Of a stretch of DNA of 64,000 bases, positions 51,564-62,311 are shown piece after piece. The position numbers and the translations under genes were made by a program. The number at the start of each line of letters is the position of its first letter. Within the stretch, counting starts at the first letter, position 1. Below the pieces are notes generated by a model that saw nothing but the letters and a program-made list of their open reading frames with translations, did no database searches and was not told the DNA's origin. The DNA lies in the NCBI GenBank assembly GCA_018340805.1, contig JACMZG010000008.1, forward strand, positions 55,118,155 through 55,182,154. The letters run 5' to 3'. This DNA comes from Microvelia longipes (lineage: Eukaryota; Arthropoda; Insecta; Hemiptera; Veliidae).

Positions 51564-53192
51564 GGTAATAAATTTTATACTAATAATTATGGGATTTTAA
51601 TATTTTTGCTTTAGTTAATTACTAAGTTGACATCTAGGGACCTGCAGTCTGTCTGCTGAAAAATGCAACGTTTCTAAATAAATCTAAATAATTCAGTCAA
51701 TGTAACAGAATTTGCTATAACTACAACAAAAAGATATTTAAATGTATTTCTTTCCAATCGTTTACTTTACTTCAAACTAAACATGCAACCTAGGATCGGA
51801 CCAGATTTGACTCAACCTAAGTACTTTAAATCAGTTAGTTAACGAGGAAAATGCGCCAGGCGCCGGCGCCATGAATAAGCAAACTCTGTTGTTTTAAAGT
51901 TAATTTACATCAGTTTATTTTTCTTTGCTTTTGAAAATAAAAGTTTGATAAAGAAACTATATTTTCTCTTAATCTCAAAGAAAAGAGAGATGAAAGAACA
52001 TTTTGTTTTGCGTTAAAGATAAAATTAGTTTATAGTTTTTTTTTCTAAAAAGAAATTGATGTCTTTTTAGCGTACTATGGTCTAGTTAACTCGAATCATT
52101 ACTGTTAGATTTTTAAAAAACTATTTCTGTAAATGAAAATCAATCATTGCTTAAATCTTTTTCACATGTTTTCTACATTTTAGGCGATTTTAGGATAAAC
52201 TTTTTAAAGAGGAAAAAAAAGCCTTTACTTATTTCTTTATAATAGAAGATTTAAGATAATAATAATTCATTTTAGTTATATAATTACAATACGAGTGAGA
52301 ATTATTTTATTAGACTATAAGAAATTATTTGTCTACCCGCGGTAATTAAATGTATATTACTTACTTTACAAAAAATATTTTTATTTCTGTTATTGGAAAT
52401 ACAATATTTACTCTTAAGTTTTTTTTCTTATGGATTAAATAGTAAATAAATTGCCGTCCAAATGTAGTTTTTCTTAAAGAACTTCTTCTCTTCTTAAAAA
52501 CTTAATTTCTTTAACTTATATGTTTATTTCTTTACTTCTTATCTCAAAAGTTTAACAATTAATTTAACTTAATGAATCAATTCAAACACTAATGAATCAT
52601 TTTCTCTACATTTCATTGCCTAAAACATTTAAAAATAATCTAAAACGGAATTATTTAAAATTGTTTAGTATTTATGTTGATGTCGAGATAATTTTCGTTT
52701 AAAAAACTAGTGTTTTGAAAATAATGATTTTTATGTTGTGGCACCTTGGAATGAAACCAAAATTAAACTGAGAGGTCTGGGTTAGTTTAGACGTTAATGT
52801 AAGTATGGAGGTGGAGATTGGGGGTGGTTTTACAGACGGCTATATTATGTTGAGGATGTGTCCAGCATATGGTCAGTATTAGATCACGTCTACAAACATT
52901 ATTGTATTGAAATTTTCTCTCATTTTGATCAATTATTTTGCTGAATTTATTTAAGTCTAGTAAATTCAGAATAAAATAGGAATTCGAGCAAAATCTTTTG
53001 CTTGAATGTGGTCACCAGACGGATTTAAAATGTGGTCACCAGGCGAGCTCTTCAATATTTTGAAAAAAAAATCATAAATTTACTAAGAAAAAAACGGGGA
53101 ACATTTCATAACTTTTCCGAAGTGGTGAGTACCACTTCGGTAATTATGCCCAATTACCCCTAATTATGCCCTCTTTTACAGTGTAAAATTCT

Positions 53193-54035
53193 AAATATAC
53201 GCAATCTAGCGAGCCTTTATTTTTTATACTCAATAATTTATGCATAAAGAGCCTACTACTATGTATAATTATTACAATATGCAATCTAGTGAGCCCGTTT
53301 TTAATATGTAAAACCATAAATACACCCGTTCAAGCGAGCCCCTTTTTAATATATGAAAGTGTATAAGCATACGCAATTTAGCTAGCGAAGCGAGCCTTAT
53401 TTTTATATATACATAATTATTTGTATACGCAATATAGAGACCAAAACAACCCCAGATCATTCGTATCACTAATACAAGCAATCAAGCGAGCCTTTTTTAG
53501 CATATAAAATTCTAAATATAGCGAGCAAGCAAGCCGATTTTACTGTGTATATTATAAATATGCACGATCAAGCGAGCCTTTTTACTATTATAAATACACG
53601 CGATCTAGCGAGCCTTATATACTATGCATTATTGTAACTATCACTCAATCTAGCGAGCCATCCTTCCTATGCTTTTTAATGACTATATGCAATCCAGCGA
53701 GCCTTTCTTACCATGCTTTATTGTTACTATACGCAATCTAGCGAGCCTTTTTTACTATAAATCATTGTAATTATACACACTCTAGCCAGCCTTTCTTACT
53801 ATGTATTATAATAAACATACGCAATCTAGCGAGCCATTTATACTATTATTATTATAAATATACCTAATCTAGCTTGCGAAGCGAGCCTTTTTTATTATAA
53901 ATAAAAAAGGCAAAATAATTAAAAATAAATTATAAATGTACGCAATCTGAGCCTTTTTTTATTTTTTTTGCATTAATATTTTAGAATACCAGCGTGCGAA
54001 TGTTTTTTAATTTACTCTATCTAGCCAGCGAATCG
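53193..54035. repeat. Diverged tandem array, ~44-bp unit, about 17 copies
   Basis: The anchor acgcaatctagcgagccttt recurs about every 40-56 bases (for example 53199, 53279, 53583, 53642, 53734 and 53820), followed by tttactat...ttattgtaa-type spacer. Units differ strongly, and several carry insertions such as gctagcgaagcgagcc. All units point the same way. It is not a known satellite to me and has no open frame of note. Confidence 0.8.
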
Positions 54036-54455
54036 AGTCTGTTATTAAATATTTTATTTGATGTACGTATTCTTCTGACGTTAGTTCTAGATGCAACGCA
54101 TTACTTGTATAAAATTGATATAAAAAAATGATGTGAGATACAAATTAATGCTGGTTCGTTTCTTTCAGTCTCACCCATACTTGTACTTAATTAAAATCTG
54201 ATCTATTAAGCATTATAATGTTGCATAGGAATGATTCCTACAAACTCGTATTTTTAATTCTCTTCACCTTCTCGCCTATATTGTTGCTACTTCTAATAGT
54301 GTTTCTGTATAAGTATTATTTCTTTCCCTTTTCTTCAATCCAAAGATTATGATGTATACGACAAAATCTTTGTCGTATTCAATCCTCGTTTTTAGGGTTC
54401 GAAAATATTTCGTAAACCATTTACTGTCTTTAGGGTGTCCGAGGCTGTATCAACA

Positions 54456-54507
54456 GAGTACTTAGAAATAGTCTCTACCATAGAGCAGAGACTATTTCTA
54501 TGTACTC
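54456..54507. repeat. Compact hairpin, 21-bp arms
   Basis: gagtacttagaaatagtctct pairs with its inverse after a 10-base loop, with one mismatch. A small-RNA precursor or a transposon remnant are both possible; nothing known is recognised. Confidence 0.45.
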
Positions 54508-55296
54508 GGTGGATTAAGAAGAAGAAGATAATAGCTAGAGCCACTATATATTCCTCTATGGCTAGAGCCTTGAAATTCGGAATAAGTATAGAACTTTTTA
54601 TAATCCATTGCAAGAAAAAAATATAACCAATTACATTTTATGTTTATATTACGATTATAGTGCAAATGCTTACATTCGCCAAAAATAATCCACAGTTATT
54701 TCCTCAATAAACTAAAGATAAGTAAACATAGCTTTCAATACAATTAGAACTACGTCTGATTGTAATTAAAATGCTTTTGCTCTCAAATGCTACATTTTAT
54801 TTGGCATTAAAAGCTTTTTCTGTTTATTTTTTTACGTGTGGGTCTGCAAGTCTGATTCAAAAATTAATTCCTTGCTCAAATTTTCAGTTTATGCTATCTT
54901 ATAAAAATCAGCTATTTTTATGATTTGCTAACTCAGCTGAATTCAGGTTAATGGTGGGTGTGACAATAAGGCTCTAGTTCTTAAGGAGATAAACATTTGT
55001 ACAAATAAGTTTTATGCTTAATTTGTGTAAGTTTATGTTTTCTATTCGAGTGCTATCATACTTAGACAATGAAGGTGAACTTATAGGGACTGCACCAAAT
55101 CAACAAATGTTAATTAATATATTGACAGAGTGTACTTTGGATTTAAGTAAATCATGTCCGTTTCAATTAACATAATTGATTTATGTTCTCAATAAATAAA
55201 ATAAAAATAAATAAAACCAGAACCACAATTGAAACTTTTACATTAATAATTTATTGAGACAACGAGCAGATCTCACTAACATTTTTTTTAAATTAA

Positions 55297-55622
55297 TAAT
55301 AAACAAAAAGTTAACAACTTATAAATAAATTTGATAAATAACAACTTATAAATAACTTTTAAAAACAACTTAAACCAAAAGTAAGAAGAAAACAAATTAA
55401 AAAAAACTTTAACAAAAAATTGGATAAAAATTATTTAAGAATAATATTTTAATATTAAGTAATAAACAAAAAGTTAACAACTTATAAAAAAATTTGATAA
55501 AAAACAACTTATAAATAACTTTTAAAAACAACTTATATAAACTACAAGTAAGAAGAAAATAAATTAAAAAAAAACGTTAACAAAAAGTTGAATAAAACGT
55601 ATTTAAGAATAATATTAAGTAA
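55297..55622. repeat. 163-bp tandem duplication, A-rich
   Basis: The block from taataaacaaaaagttaaca to about aagaataatatt is repeated immediately (starts at 55297 and 55460, period 163). The copies differ by a few substitutions and small indels. The sequence around it (54.6-56.8 kb) is AT-rich with no gene. Confidence 0.75.
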
Positions 55623-56827
55623 AAAATCAGGAACTAACAAGTAAAGGATACAATTTGGTTAATAAATGCAACTAAAATATTAATGCTTAAAAATTACATC
55701 AAATAATAAATAATAAACAGAATAAAAAAATAATAAAAAATAATCAAATATTAAGAACTTTTTAATTGTTCTTAGAATAAAACCAAAATTTGACTCAAAA
55801 TTGGCAAATAAAATATTTGAGTAAAATAAATAAAATTATTCCTCAATACAAAAAGTATCTCATATTTTTGGATTCAGGAGGTCAAGCTGCATCAACCACC
55901 CTCCACTTCCAAATAAGATCATAAGCATCTTTTACTGATGAAAATTCCCTAATAATACATTATTTTTGTTAGAGTTATAATGATTTGAATTCAACTTCCA
56001 AAATAATTTCTCAATTAACAATGTTTCAAATATTAAGTAAGGAGTTAAGGAATATTATACAAATATTAAATATTAGTAAGGAATTTTTACAAATAATTCT
56101 TTAGTGAATATTTCAGTAATGTTGAATGTCAATTTCTGGGTTAGATAGGTATCTATTATTCAGCTCATGTAGCCTCTTTATAGGCTACATAGTTTAGTGA
56201 ATTATATTCCCATCCCCACCTTATGGGTATAATTCATTAAGGTACAATCAATCATAACTCAACATCATAATTAGACTGCTAATAAAAAATTAAACCGCTC
56301 CAAGTCTAAACTAAAATGAAATACCTAAAATATATGCTTTCCAAAACAATGAAGAGTTAGTTATTTTTCACTAAATTTTTTGTATAAAATATAAAAATAA
56401 AAGACTAAACCAATTATTTTAACTAATATTAATTTTTTGCACTGCCCCAAAGTAAGCACCAAAAATATTTCGGACGTTTATACCAATGAAGGTTAGTTGA
56501 AAATATGTAAGGGTGATATTAGATTAAGTAAACCAGTCTGGCAGCTATTGTAGAGTACAAATAATGTCAAAAAAGAATGAGCCTGACTTGCAGATCAAAC
56601 CTGCACAAGTAGATGCATGTAATTTAAAAAAAGGAGCAAAACAAGTAAAAAAGAAATGAAGTAGATCAAAAACAATAGCAGAATAGTGTTTTAAAAGAAT
56701 TTGGCTCCTTGTTCCATATTTAGTTTGAGACTAATAAAATATAATAAATTAAAATTCGTTAAAAACAAATCAACTATGCAAGTTTATGTAAACCACTATA
56801 AAATATTTCTAAGAAAAATCAATAAAA

Positions 56828-57910
56828 TCATACAGAAGAATCAACAGTAGAGTTAAGGGTAACTGATTCATGATATGGTTCAAACACTCCAAAGGTTGTT
56901 TTCCATTTCATAGTTCTATGGACCCATATCCAGCGACTTATTTCAACTGCTTTCTGACACACTTTATTCAAATATGCAGAAGCCAGTTCATTGTCAAATC
57001 CTAAATCAAGAAAAAAAGTATAAAACAAATTCGTAGGAATGCCGGAAAAACTCACTTCTAAAGCATAAAAATTAACTTTGTATCCTCTATCAATAAGAGA
57101 TTCGACCATACCTTTATACTTTTTTGTTTTCATTATGTGCTGTTTAGGGAGGTGGTTATCAGAAGGTACTGAAAGCTCAACAATAATGACTCTTTTAAGA
57201 CTCATAGAATAAAATAATATGTCAGGTCTTAAAAATGTAATGAGTAGTTCAGATGGAAATACATAATTATTTTCCTTTGTGTCCATAAGCATTTTCCAGT
57301 CATTAGCTTTTGTTATCAAAGAGTTTTCTTTACATCCATTATTTCTAATAGATAAAGCTTTTGCTCTCATAATACATTCTCGAATGATTTCTAAAACTTT
57401 ATCATGGCGATAACTAAATCTACCCCCATTTAATGAAACTTTGCAAGCTGAAAGAATGTGTACACAACCAGCTGGCTTATACCCACATAACTCACACCTA
57501 TTATCACGCTTCATTTTAAATGCTTTAAGCATTATGGGATCCATTAATTTGATATTAATTAGTTTTGAATAAAATCTATACATTTTAGAGTCCCAAGGTG
57601 ACACCAGTTTTTGTAAATTAATATATTGAAATCCATTAATAAAATTTTGGTAAGCCAGAATTTGTTCAGTATCAGAAACTAATAATGCATTATATTTCTT
57701 GATAATTTTGGCTTTTTTGATTCTTAATATAATTTCCAGTCGGTTTAAGTCAGTATTACTGTCATACAAGGGTCTATGTGGAGTACTGTTGATTTCTTTC
57801 AAACTTCGATTTAAATGAGCCATGTCTTGTTCCTCATCACTGGAAATTAGAATTACCTCATCATCTTCATCGCACTTTAATAAAGCAATATTATCTTCTA
57901 ACCCTGCCAT
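56828..57910 (-). CDS. R2-type restriction-like endonuclease protein without RT (possible domesticated gene)
   Basis: This is a fully open 360-codon frame starting at MAGLEDNI. An acidic N-terminus carries V19-I-L-I-S-S-D-E-E, a classic SUMO-interaction motif. A zinc knuckle (C139-x2-C142 ... H151-x4-C156) follows, then the GR..YRHDKVLE segment that follows the knuckle in R2-like non-LTR retrotransposons. A PD-(D/E)xK restriction-like endonuclease comes next, with P229-D230, E245 and K263-K264-Y265. The end contains SRWIWVHR as in those elements. No reverse transcriptase motif is in the frame or upstream. A strong 3' splice site (tttacttttccag) ends one base before the ATG, which argues for a spliced leader; the open frame continues upstream of it only through the pyrimidine tract. 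It is either a domesticated endonuclease or the recently dead 3' part of an element. Confidence 0.7.
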   Translation of the reverse strand: MAGLEDNIALLKCDEDDEVILISSDEEQDMAHLNRSLKEINSTPHRPLYDSNTDLNRLEIILRIKKAKIIKKYNALLVSDTEQILAYQNFINGFQYINLQKLVSPWDSKMYRFYSKLINIKLMDPIMLKAFKMKRDNRCELCGYKPAGCVHILSACKVSLNGGRFSYRHDKVLEIIRECIMRAKALSIRNNGCKENSLITKANDWKMLMDTKENNYVFPSELLITFLRPDILFYSMSLKRVIIVELSVPSDNHLPKQHIMKTKKYKGMVESLIDRGYKVNFYALEVSFSGIPTNLFYTFFLDLGFDNELASAYLNKVCQKAVEISRWIWVHRTMKWKTTFGVFEPYHESVTLNSTVDSSV

Positions 57911-57980
57911 GCTGGAAAAGTAAATTATAACAATTATGAACAAGTAGTTCATGAAATATCAAGTTATTCCATGATAAAAT

Positions 57981-57981
<1 letters not shown>

Positions 57982-58035
<54 letters not shown>

Positions 58036-58055
58036 ATATATATATACATATATAC
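57982..58055. repeat. AT-dinucleotide microsatellite
   Basis: About 70 bp of (AT)n lying only about 70 bp upstream of the endonuclease ATG. Confidence 0.9.
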
Positions 58056-58840
58056 ATTCATGTTGAACTATAATTAAACTAATTCAAATTTTGCTAATTG
58101 GTTTCGTTAGTTATTAAAATAAAGAACTATTTAAATATTTATACTAATATAATAAATAAATAATATATGTTTAGTACAAATTAGGTTGGACTCAAAAATA
58201 GGCCTAAAAGAGGATAAAATAGGCTTAAATTTAGTTCTTCTACCCATCTTGCATTTAATGTCATGTACAACTGATTAAGATTTCTAGAGAAAAGAATAAT
58301 CTCAATACTTTAGTGTTATGTTGCTACTGCAAACAGGTGTTTTTAATGAAGCCAGAATAACTAAATTAGCAAATAAAGAAATAATAAAATGGAATAAACA
58401 ATCTATATAGAAGCAAAAACTCACAGCCAAAGTTCAATAATGATAAGTAAGAAAAAAATAATCAAACTTCAAACTTCATCTCATGGCATTATAATGGAAA
58501 CACACAATAATCTTAAAAATTAACCTTAAAACACTCCATTATGTTTTTCTTTATATTACAATAAAAATTCACATTATCCCATTTACTCTATGTTCAAAGT
58601 TTTCCTGAAAATTAATAGTTCTAGTATATATAAAGCTGGATTTTAACAAGATATGGGGCACTAAAGACCCAAATATGCCCTGCAATAAAGCATATGATTG
58701 ATATTTATCATTCTTGTTTGTATTTTCTTAATATATGAAAGTATCATCAATCCCTTATGTATTATACATTTTGTAATGTGTGATTAAATATAACTTTAGA
58801 TGTCTTTTATCAAAATAATTCTGGGGTTGTTTCGCAAGTT

Positions 58841-59310
58841 AGGGGAAATTTCCTTTGGGGTGTGTGCTTCACAACTAACTTAAGGTTCCTGTTTATGCTT
58901 TATAACTTCACCAGTTATTACATTATCAAGCACTACTTGTAACTAATTGTTTCTGTATTTTTCAAAGGAAATGCATATAATTATCCTATTGGTTATACAA
59001 AACTATGCCTCTGAAATGGCAGTGTACACCAAGATTTGCATCAAGGTTTTAGCGAATTTCCTTTGAAAAATGAGTTACAAGTAGTCCTTGATAACTGAGT
59101 AACTGCTCAAGTTATAAAGCATAGACTAGAACCTTAAGCAAGAAATTAATTGTTAAGCATGGAAACATGCATTGGGAAGAAAATTTGCCCGACATGCGTA
59201 CTTTTTCATGTTAGGGACCATTGAAATGGACTTTGGTCATGGTCCAAGGTTCAATGCCCGCCATGACGCATATCCCATAAGCAAATTTTTTCCAAAGGAA
59301 ATTTGCTAAA
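58841..59310. repeat. Foldback element, ~470 bp
   Basis: Outer ends share aaatttcctttgg and ccaaaggaaattt. Inner arms of about 90 bp pair cttaaggttc...tatgctttataactt...actacttgtaact with the inverse at 59055-59145. There is no frame. Confidence 0.6.
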
Positions 59311-59928
59311 AGGTATGTAAATGTTGAAAAATTTAAAAACCAAGACTATTTAGAATTATTGGTTGAATTCTCCACGTGCTAGAAGAGAGATTTTGGCATT
59401 TAATGCAGCCTGAAACAACCAAATTAAAAAATGTCTTTTAATTACATCCTTTTACTATTAGTTTCTGAATTTTTGTAAAACAGAACATGACAAAAATAAA
59501 AGAAGAAAACAATCATTTTATAATAACAATAAATGTAGCTGTCATAACCAAAGGTTGCCATGGTGCAAAATTATAGTAATTTATAAGGTGATTCAATTCG
59601 AAGTAAACAAACCAAATGCAGTTGGAGGTTACATCCTGACTTTTTTATAAATGGCATGATGTCATTGCAGGAATCAGTATAGGCGACTTACATTGAAAAC
59701 TATGAATAATTATCAATTATAAACAAAATAAGGAAAATATTTGGGCAAACATTTCTGAAATTATGAACTAGCATAAGTAAGTAGTAGAAATAATTGATTT
59801 TTACTCAAAATTAACACAATGTTAATATAATTAAAAGTGAAATTAACAAAATGTTTTTAATTAAGTAGTTGTTTACGTTACATTTGTATATACATTATTT
59901 ATAAGCATAAATAGATGTCCAAGCTGTC

Positions 59929-60382
59929 CAAAGAGACTAAAACTATTTGAGGGAGGATACAACAGCTCTTACCATTCCATGGGTAGCTAGGTGCCATAAC
60001 GGTACATTGGTGACGTCATATTTTTATTTTTCCTAATAATTACAATTTCACATAAATATTACATTATTTTTCAACTCTTTTGTTTTAAATCAAGTAAAAT
60101 GAATTTAAAATAAGTTTTAATTATTATCTATTGCATGTATTTTTTAATTGTTAGTTTGGAATAAAGTGGTTTAATGCGGCATCACTGAAAAATGTCCGCC
60201 GTTAGTAGAATGCATGCTACAATAGAAGTTGTAGAGGGTAGGGGAGTATCTATTCTTTCTCTAGGGACACTATAGTAGGGGTAAGTACAGTTAGGGCACC
60301 TATGGAAACTGTCTCACTTCTAGACCCTTTATCACTGTGTTAATCGGGTCCTGTACTCCCTCTAATAGTTTTAGTCTCTTTG
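59929..60382. mobile_element. hAT-like MITE, 454 bp (family H) with 8-bp TSD
   Basis: Inverted termini CAAAGAGACTAAAACTAT and ATAGTTTTAGTCTCTTTG are flanked by exact duplications AAGCTGTC (59921-59928 and 60383-60390). The body is homologous to 10943-11392. This copy defines the family borders and its 8-bp duplication. Confidence 0.92.
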
Positions 60383-60394
60383 AAGCTGTCCCGA

Positions 60395-60546
60395 TTTAAA
60401 ACTGATAACAGTTGTACGAGGTGAAAACTAGAGCTCAGTGCTGGTAGTTGATACTACTAGCCCCTGTTCTTTTGGACCACCTCAAACAGGGAGTTCGACC
60501 ACTTTGTCCCCCCCCCCCCTACTGAATGAATTTCTACATCACTTTA
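60395..60546. repeat. Truncated end of the 702-bp hAT-like element
   Basis: aggtgaaaactag, ggtagttgat, gagttcgaccac, a C-rich run and the terminal tttctacatcacttta match the right end of 24636-25337. The other end is missing, so no duplication can be tested. Confidence 0.7.
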
Positions 60547-61407
60547 TCTCATACGCTACAAAGCCTGCCTTCAGGGAGCTTGTCTTAATTCTACCAAACA
60601 CAGACTCACTCAAGCCCAACCAACCCATAGATTCTATGGTGAATTAAAATAAATGCCGAAAGACAAGATAAACAAAAATAATCACAGTAGTGCTTATAAT
60701 CAGTGTTTAAACCTAATAATTAAACATCAAATATTATAATAAAAGTAATAAAAGTATCAACCAAGATATATTGGTAAAATATCCTTAATCTATGGACTTT
60801 AGTATCAAAGGACTTTATAAGTTCATTTAATATTATTAAAAATTACTTACGGTGAAATTAAAATTAAATTTAAAAAAAATGATTTTTATTTACTTCTTCT
60901 TCTTTTTTGTTGTTTATTTCGTCTTTTTTTTCAGCACTGCAAAAATAAATATAAGATGGTGGACAATTTTGAGAATGATTCCATCCTTTCTAGTGGTTAT
61001 AAATGAACTTAGTAAACAACTGTTAGCAAGATAAGATAAGTATTTTTATTGTTGAAAAGGTTTTGAGAAGTTATTTGATTTTTAATGTTTTATTAAAAAT
61101 AATTTATTACATTTGATTAAGGTATCAATATTCATGATGAATACGAATTTTAGTAAGTATCACATAATAGATTCATAATATGAATCTGAGTTTTACTTGG
61201 TTTATTTTCTTAATATAGTGGAATAGGATGTGGAAAATGAGTTTTCGGGGGTAGAGACAGTGTTCCGTCTTCCCCCTTTTTCCTATGTCCTAGTAAAATG
61301 GACTAACTTAAACAAGGAAAGTGTAATTTAACAACTACTTTGCCACCAGGCAGTTCCACTAGTACCTATTGGCAGCTTTGTTGATTTTATGGGCAGTACC
61401 TGAGGAA

Positions 61408-61545
61408 CAAAGAGACTTATATTAGAGAAATAGTAGAGGGTTCTCTACCATAACTGTACATTGGTGACGCCATTTTTTGATTTTTCATAATAATTACAAT
61501 TTCCATAAATACCTATTACATTATTTTCTGACTATATTTTCTTAA
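61408..61545 (+). repeat. Family H MITE, one-ended fragment
   Basis: It starts CAAAGAGACTTATATTAG and runs through accataactgtacattggtg and ataattacaatttcc as in the full copies, then breaks off into LINE-derived sequence. Confidence 0.65.
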
Positions 61546-61554
61546 CCCTCTACC

Positions 61555-61921
61555 GGGCGCAGTGTGGGGATTTACTCGGGAAACTGAATTTTATTTAAAC
61601 CTGATAAGATTAGCAGCTAGTCCTAAATGCAGGCTATGTGAGAAGGATGAGGAAACACCTTCACATATACTAACATTTGTCCTCCATTGACAGACCTTTG
61701 GTGTGGCCAGCGTTCCTTTAGATGATCTTGTGGAACTACCCTTAAACAAGTTGGTAACTTTCTGTAGACTTGTTCAGGGGGTAAAGGGAACCGGAGGGCT
61801 TCCTTTTAATTTCCTGGTTTGCACTAAGGACCCACCTGAGTGGTCTAATGCTCTGGTTTATACCCCCGGTCTTTTAAAACACAAAAATTCCTTTGTCACA
61901 AAAAAAATAATATTCAATTAA
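61555..61921 (+). pseudogene. LINE pol C-terminal remnant
   Basis: The frame reads a CRLCEKDEETPSHIL zinc-knuckle segment at about 61630-61675, typical of the C-terminus of non-LTR retrotransposon pol proteins. A stop interrupts it. The following frame (VASVPLDDLVELPLNKLVTFCR) matches the usual tail of such proteins. No RT domain remains. Confidence 0.65.
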
Positions 61922-62311
61922 TAAATATACATATTATAAAATCACAAATTTTTACTATTAATTACTAGAATCTAATACTGTTTTGTAATAGGTTTGAAGG
62001 ACACTCCCACAAGTAATAACTGTGTGTGGGGGATAACTATAAAATAAGTAGCGGGAGGATACAGTAACAAAAAGAAAAATTACAAAAACTACAATAGGTT
62101 AAGATATTAAGGAAATAATAATAATAATAAATCATATATTTGTTTAAGAAAATACAATCTTGTACAAATAGAAATCTGTGCTGTAAATAAACATGCTTTT
62201 GATGCTTCTAATCAAATTAAGAAAAATTAAACAATACCTAATAAATAATAAAAGTAAAATAATATGCGTTGCTTCCTTTTTTTAAATAAACTATCTTTTA
62301 GAAAATAAAAT

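Noticed and set aside
54392..54626. Overlapping 63- and 73-codon frames on opposite strands
   Set aside because: They owe their openness to the hairpin and have no recognisable family, splice context or initiator.
57911..57952. Upstream ATG of the endonuclease frame (MNYLFIIVIIYFSS)
   Set aside because: Those codons are the pyrimidine tract and acceptor of a 3' splice site, so the hydrophobic stretch is probably intron and not a signal peptide.
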